A stretch of DNA of 42,978 nucleotides from Halorubrum kocurii JCM 14978 (GTDB taxonomy: Archaea > Halobacteriota > Halobacteria > Halobacteriales > Haloferacaceae): contig NZ_AOJH01000051.1 in assembly GCF_000337355.1 (NCBI RefSeq), positions 1-42,978 of the forward strand, written 5' to 3'. The translations under genes were made by a program, and so were the position numbers. This document shows, piece by piece, positions 41,962 through 42,978 of this stretch (the stretch's first letter is position 1; each line of letters starts with the position of its first letter). The notes beneath the pieces were generated by a model that was not told where the DNA came from, ran no database searches, and worked only from the letters and a program-made list of their open reading frames with translations.

Positions 41962-42816
41962 ATGACCCGCCGGCACGAGTCGCCGACCGAGCGCGCGGTG
42001 CCCGGCCGGTTCGCCGGCGAGACCGCGATCGTCACCGGGTCGACGCGCGGGATCGGCGCCGGAATCGCGGAGCGGCTGGCCGCCGAGGGCGCGAACGTGG
42101 TCGTCAGCGGCCGCACCGCCGAGGCCGGCGAGGCCGTCGCCGGGCGGATCGCGGACCTGACCCCGGACGAGTCGGCCGACGGCGCGCCCGCCGGGGACGC
42201 GACGTTCGTCCGCGCGGACATGCGCGATCCAGATGACGTGGCGGCGCTGGCCGAGGCGGCCGCCGAGCGCTACGGCTCCGTCGACGTGCTCGTGAACAAC
42301 GCCGGCGTGCAGACGGAGACGGCCGCCGACGAGGCGACGCTCGACGACTGGGAGTTCGTCGTCGAGACGGACTTCAGGGCGTACTGGCTCGCCGCGCGGG
42401 CGGCCCTCGAGCACATGGACCGCGGGGCGATCGTGAACGTCTCGTCGAACCACGCGTACGCGACGATGCCCGCGCACTTCCCGTACAACGCGGTGAAGGC
42501 GGGGATCAACGGCATGACGCGGTCGCTCGCCGTCGACTTCGGTCCCCGCGTCCGGGTGAACACGGTCGTCCCCGGCTGGGTCGAGATCGAGCGGACGCGC
42601 GAGGAGCTCCCCGAGGGACGGTTCGAGGAGGTCGAGTCGATCCACCCGACCGGCCGGATCGGCACGCCGGCCGACGTCGCCGGGGCCGTCTCCTTCCTCG
42701 CGAGCGAGGACGCCGCGTTCGTCACGGGGGCCGCGCTGCTCGTCGATGGCGGTCGCGGCGCGGTGATGCAGGACGACACGCTTCCGGACTACCGGGCGCG
42801 AGACCGCTCGGAGTAG
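41962..42816 (+). CDS. short-chain dehydrogenase (sugar dehydrogenase candidate)
   Basis: A 284-aa classical SDR. GETAIVTGSTRGIGAGIAER is the TGxxxGIG cofactor loop, VLVNNAGVQTET is the NNAG motif, IVNVSSNHAYATMPAHF and YNAVKAGINGM carry the Ser and the YxxxK active site, and VNTVVPGWVEIERTREEL and VTGAALLVDGG complete the pattern. It lies 40 nt after dgoD in the same direction. It may oxidise galactose, a sugar lactone or another sugar of the pathway; the substrate is inferred only from the neighbours. Confidence 0.9.
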   Translation: MTRRHESPTERAVPGRFAGETAIVTGSTRGIGAGIAERLAAEGANVVVSGRTAEAGEAVAGRIADLTPDESADGAPAGDATFVRADMRDPDDVAALAEAAAERYGSVDVLVNNAGVQTETAADEATLDDWEFVVETDFRAYWLAARAALEHMDRGAIVNVSSNHAYATMPAHFPYNAVKAGINGMTRSLAVDFGPRVRVNTVVPGWVEIERTREELPEGRFEEVESIHPTGRIGTPADVAGAVSFLASEDAAFVTGAALLVDGGRGAVMQDDTLPDYRARDRSE

Positions 42817-42841
42817 TCGATCGGGAAACTTCCAGATTTTT

Positions 42842-42955
42842 GGGTCTGTTGAAATTCTCCGAAGATCCTATACTGTGAATCGCTGTGATCGATACAGCGA
42901 CGGCAATGAGCGAGAGCGGGAGTAAGTATCGCAGATCGGGGGTTGAGATACAGTA
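42842..42955. mobile_element. possible end of an insertion sequence at the contig edge
   Basis: GGGTCTGTTGAAATTC resembles the GGxTCTGTTGAAA start of some IS5-like terminal repeats. Contigs often stop at such repeats. No transposase gene can be read, so this is only a hint. Confidence 0.22.
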
Positions 42956-42978
42956 CTGTCTCTTATACACATCTCTGA
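42956..42978. other. Nextera/Tn5 adapter sequence (artefact)
   Basis: CTGTCTCTTATACACATCT is the 19-bp Tn5 mosaic end used by Nextera libraries, followed by CTGA of the adapter. It is not genomic. Read on the minus strand it makes a false protein start MYKRQ, a known sign of adapter contamination. Confidence 0.97.

Noticed and set aside
42722-42970. Minus-strand frame starting MYKRQ at the right end
   Set aside because: Its start is adapter sequence and the rest is antisense to the SDR gene.

Overview
The window is a piece of a haloarchaeal chromosome, most likely Halorubrum or a close relative. The evidence is high GC with strongly acidic proteins, archaeal-type ribosomal proteins (uS13, uS4, uS11, eL18, uL13, uS9, uS2), RNA polymerase subunits D, N and K, Cbf5, replication factor C large subunit with a PIP box, an archaeal mevalonate pathway (mevalonate kinase and isopentenyl phosphate kinase), Tat-type lipoprotein signals on solute-binding proteins, and many leaderless genes with a TATA-like box about 26-28 nt before the start codon. 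The last 23 bases are Nextera/Tn5 adapter sequence, so the window ends at a contig edge.

Region 1 (1-13.2 kb) is core information processing. On the minus strand, reading from 9.77 kb down to 0.5 kb, lie tRNA-Ser, uS13, uS4, uS11, RpoD, tRNA-Leu, eL18, uL13, uS9, RpoN, RpoK, enolase and uS2, then mevalonate kinase and isopentenyl phosphate kinase, then a truncated Mrp/ApbC ATPase. Two plus-strand membrane-protein genes sit between uS2 and mevalonate kinase. Going right from 10 kb are a quinone-reductase-like dehydrogenase, a small membrane protein, CMP kinase, Cbf5 and tRNA-Pro.

Region 2 (13.3-24.9 kb) is an accessory block made almost entirely of membrane proteins: a YdjM/DUF457 protein, an MscS-type TM-helix protein, a DUF1269-DUF389-MFS set facing a convergent HdeD/unknown/YjdF-like operon, an MscS channel, a DUF7344 winged-helix protein and a DoxX protein. 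The two convergent operons share a promoter-like element, and one copy is tandemly duplicated.

Region 3 (24.9-35.3 kb) holds rfcL, an orphan soluble PAS-like histidine kinase, a zinc alcohol dehydrogenase, a complete polar amino-acid ABC transporter operon, CtaA, a small Cys-cluster protein, tRNA-His with a duplicated 3' end (att-like), and an SDR.

Region 4 (35.3-42.8 kb) is a sugar-acid catabolic locus. A divergent IclR regulator faces a sugar ABC transporter (binding protein, two permeases, ATPase), D-galactonate dehydratase and an SDR dehydrogenase. This fits uptake plus a DeLey-Doudoroff-type oxidative route for galactose or galactonate. No CRISPR array, rRNA, complete transposase or integrase is visible.
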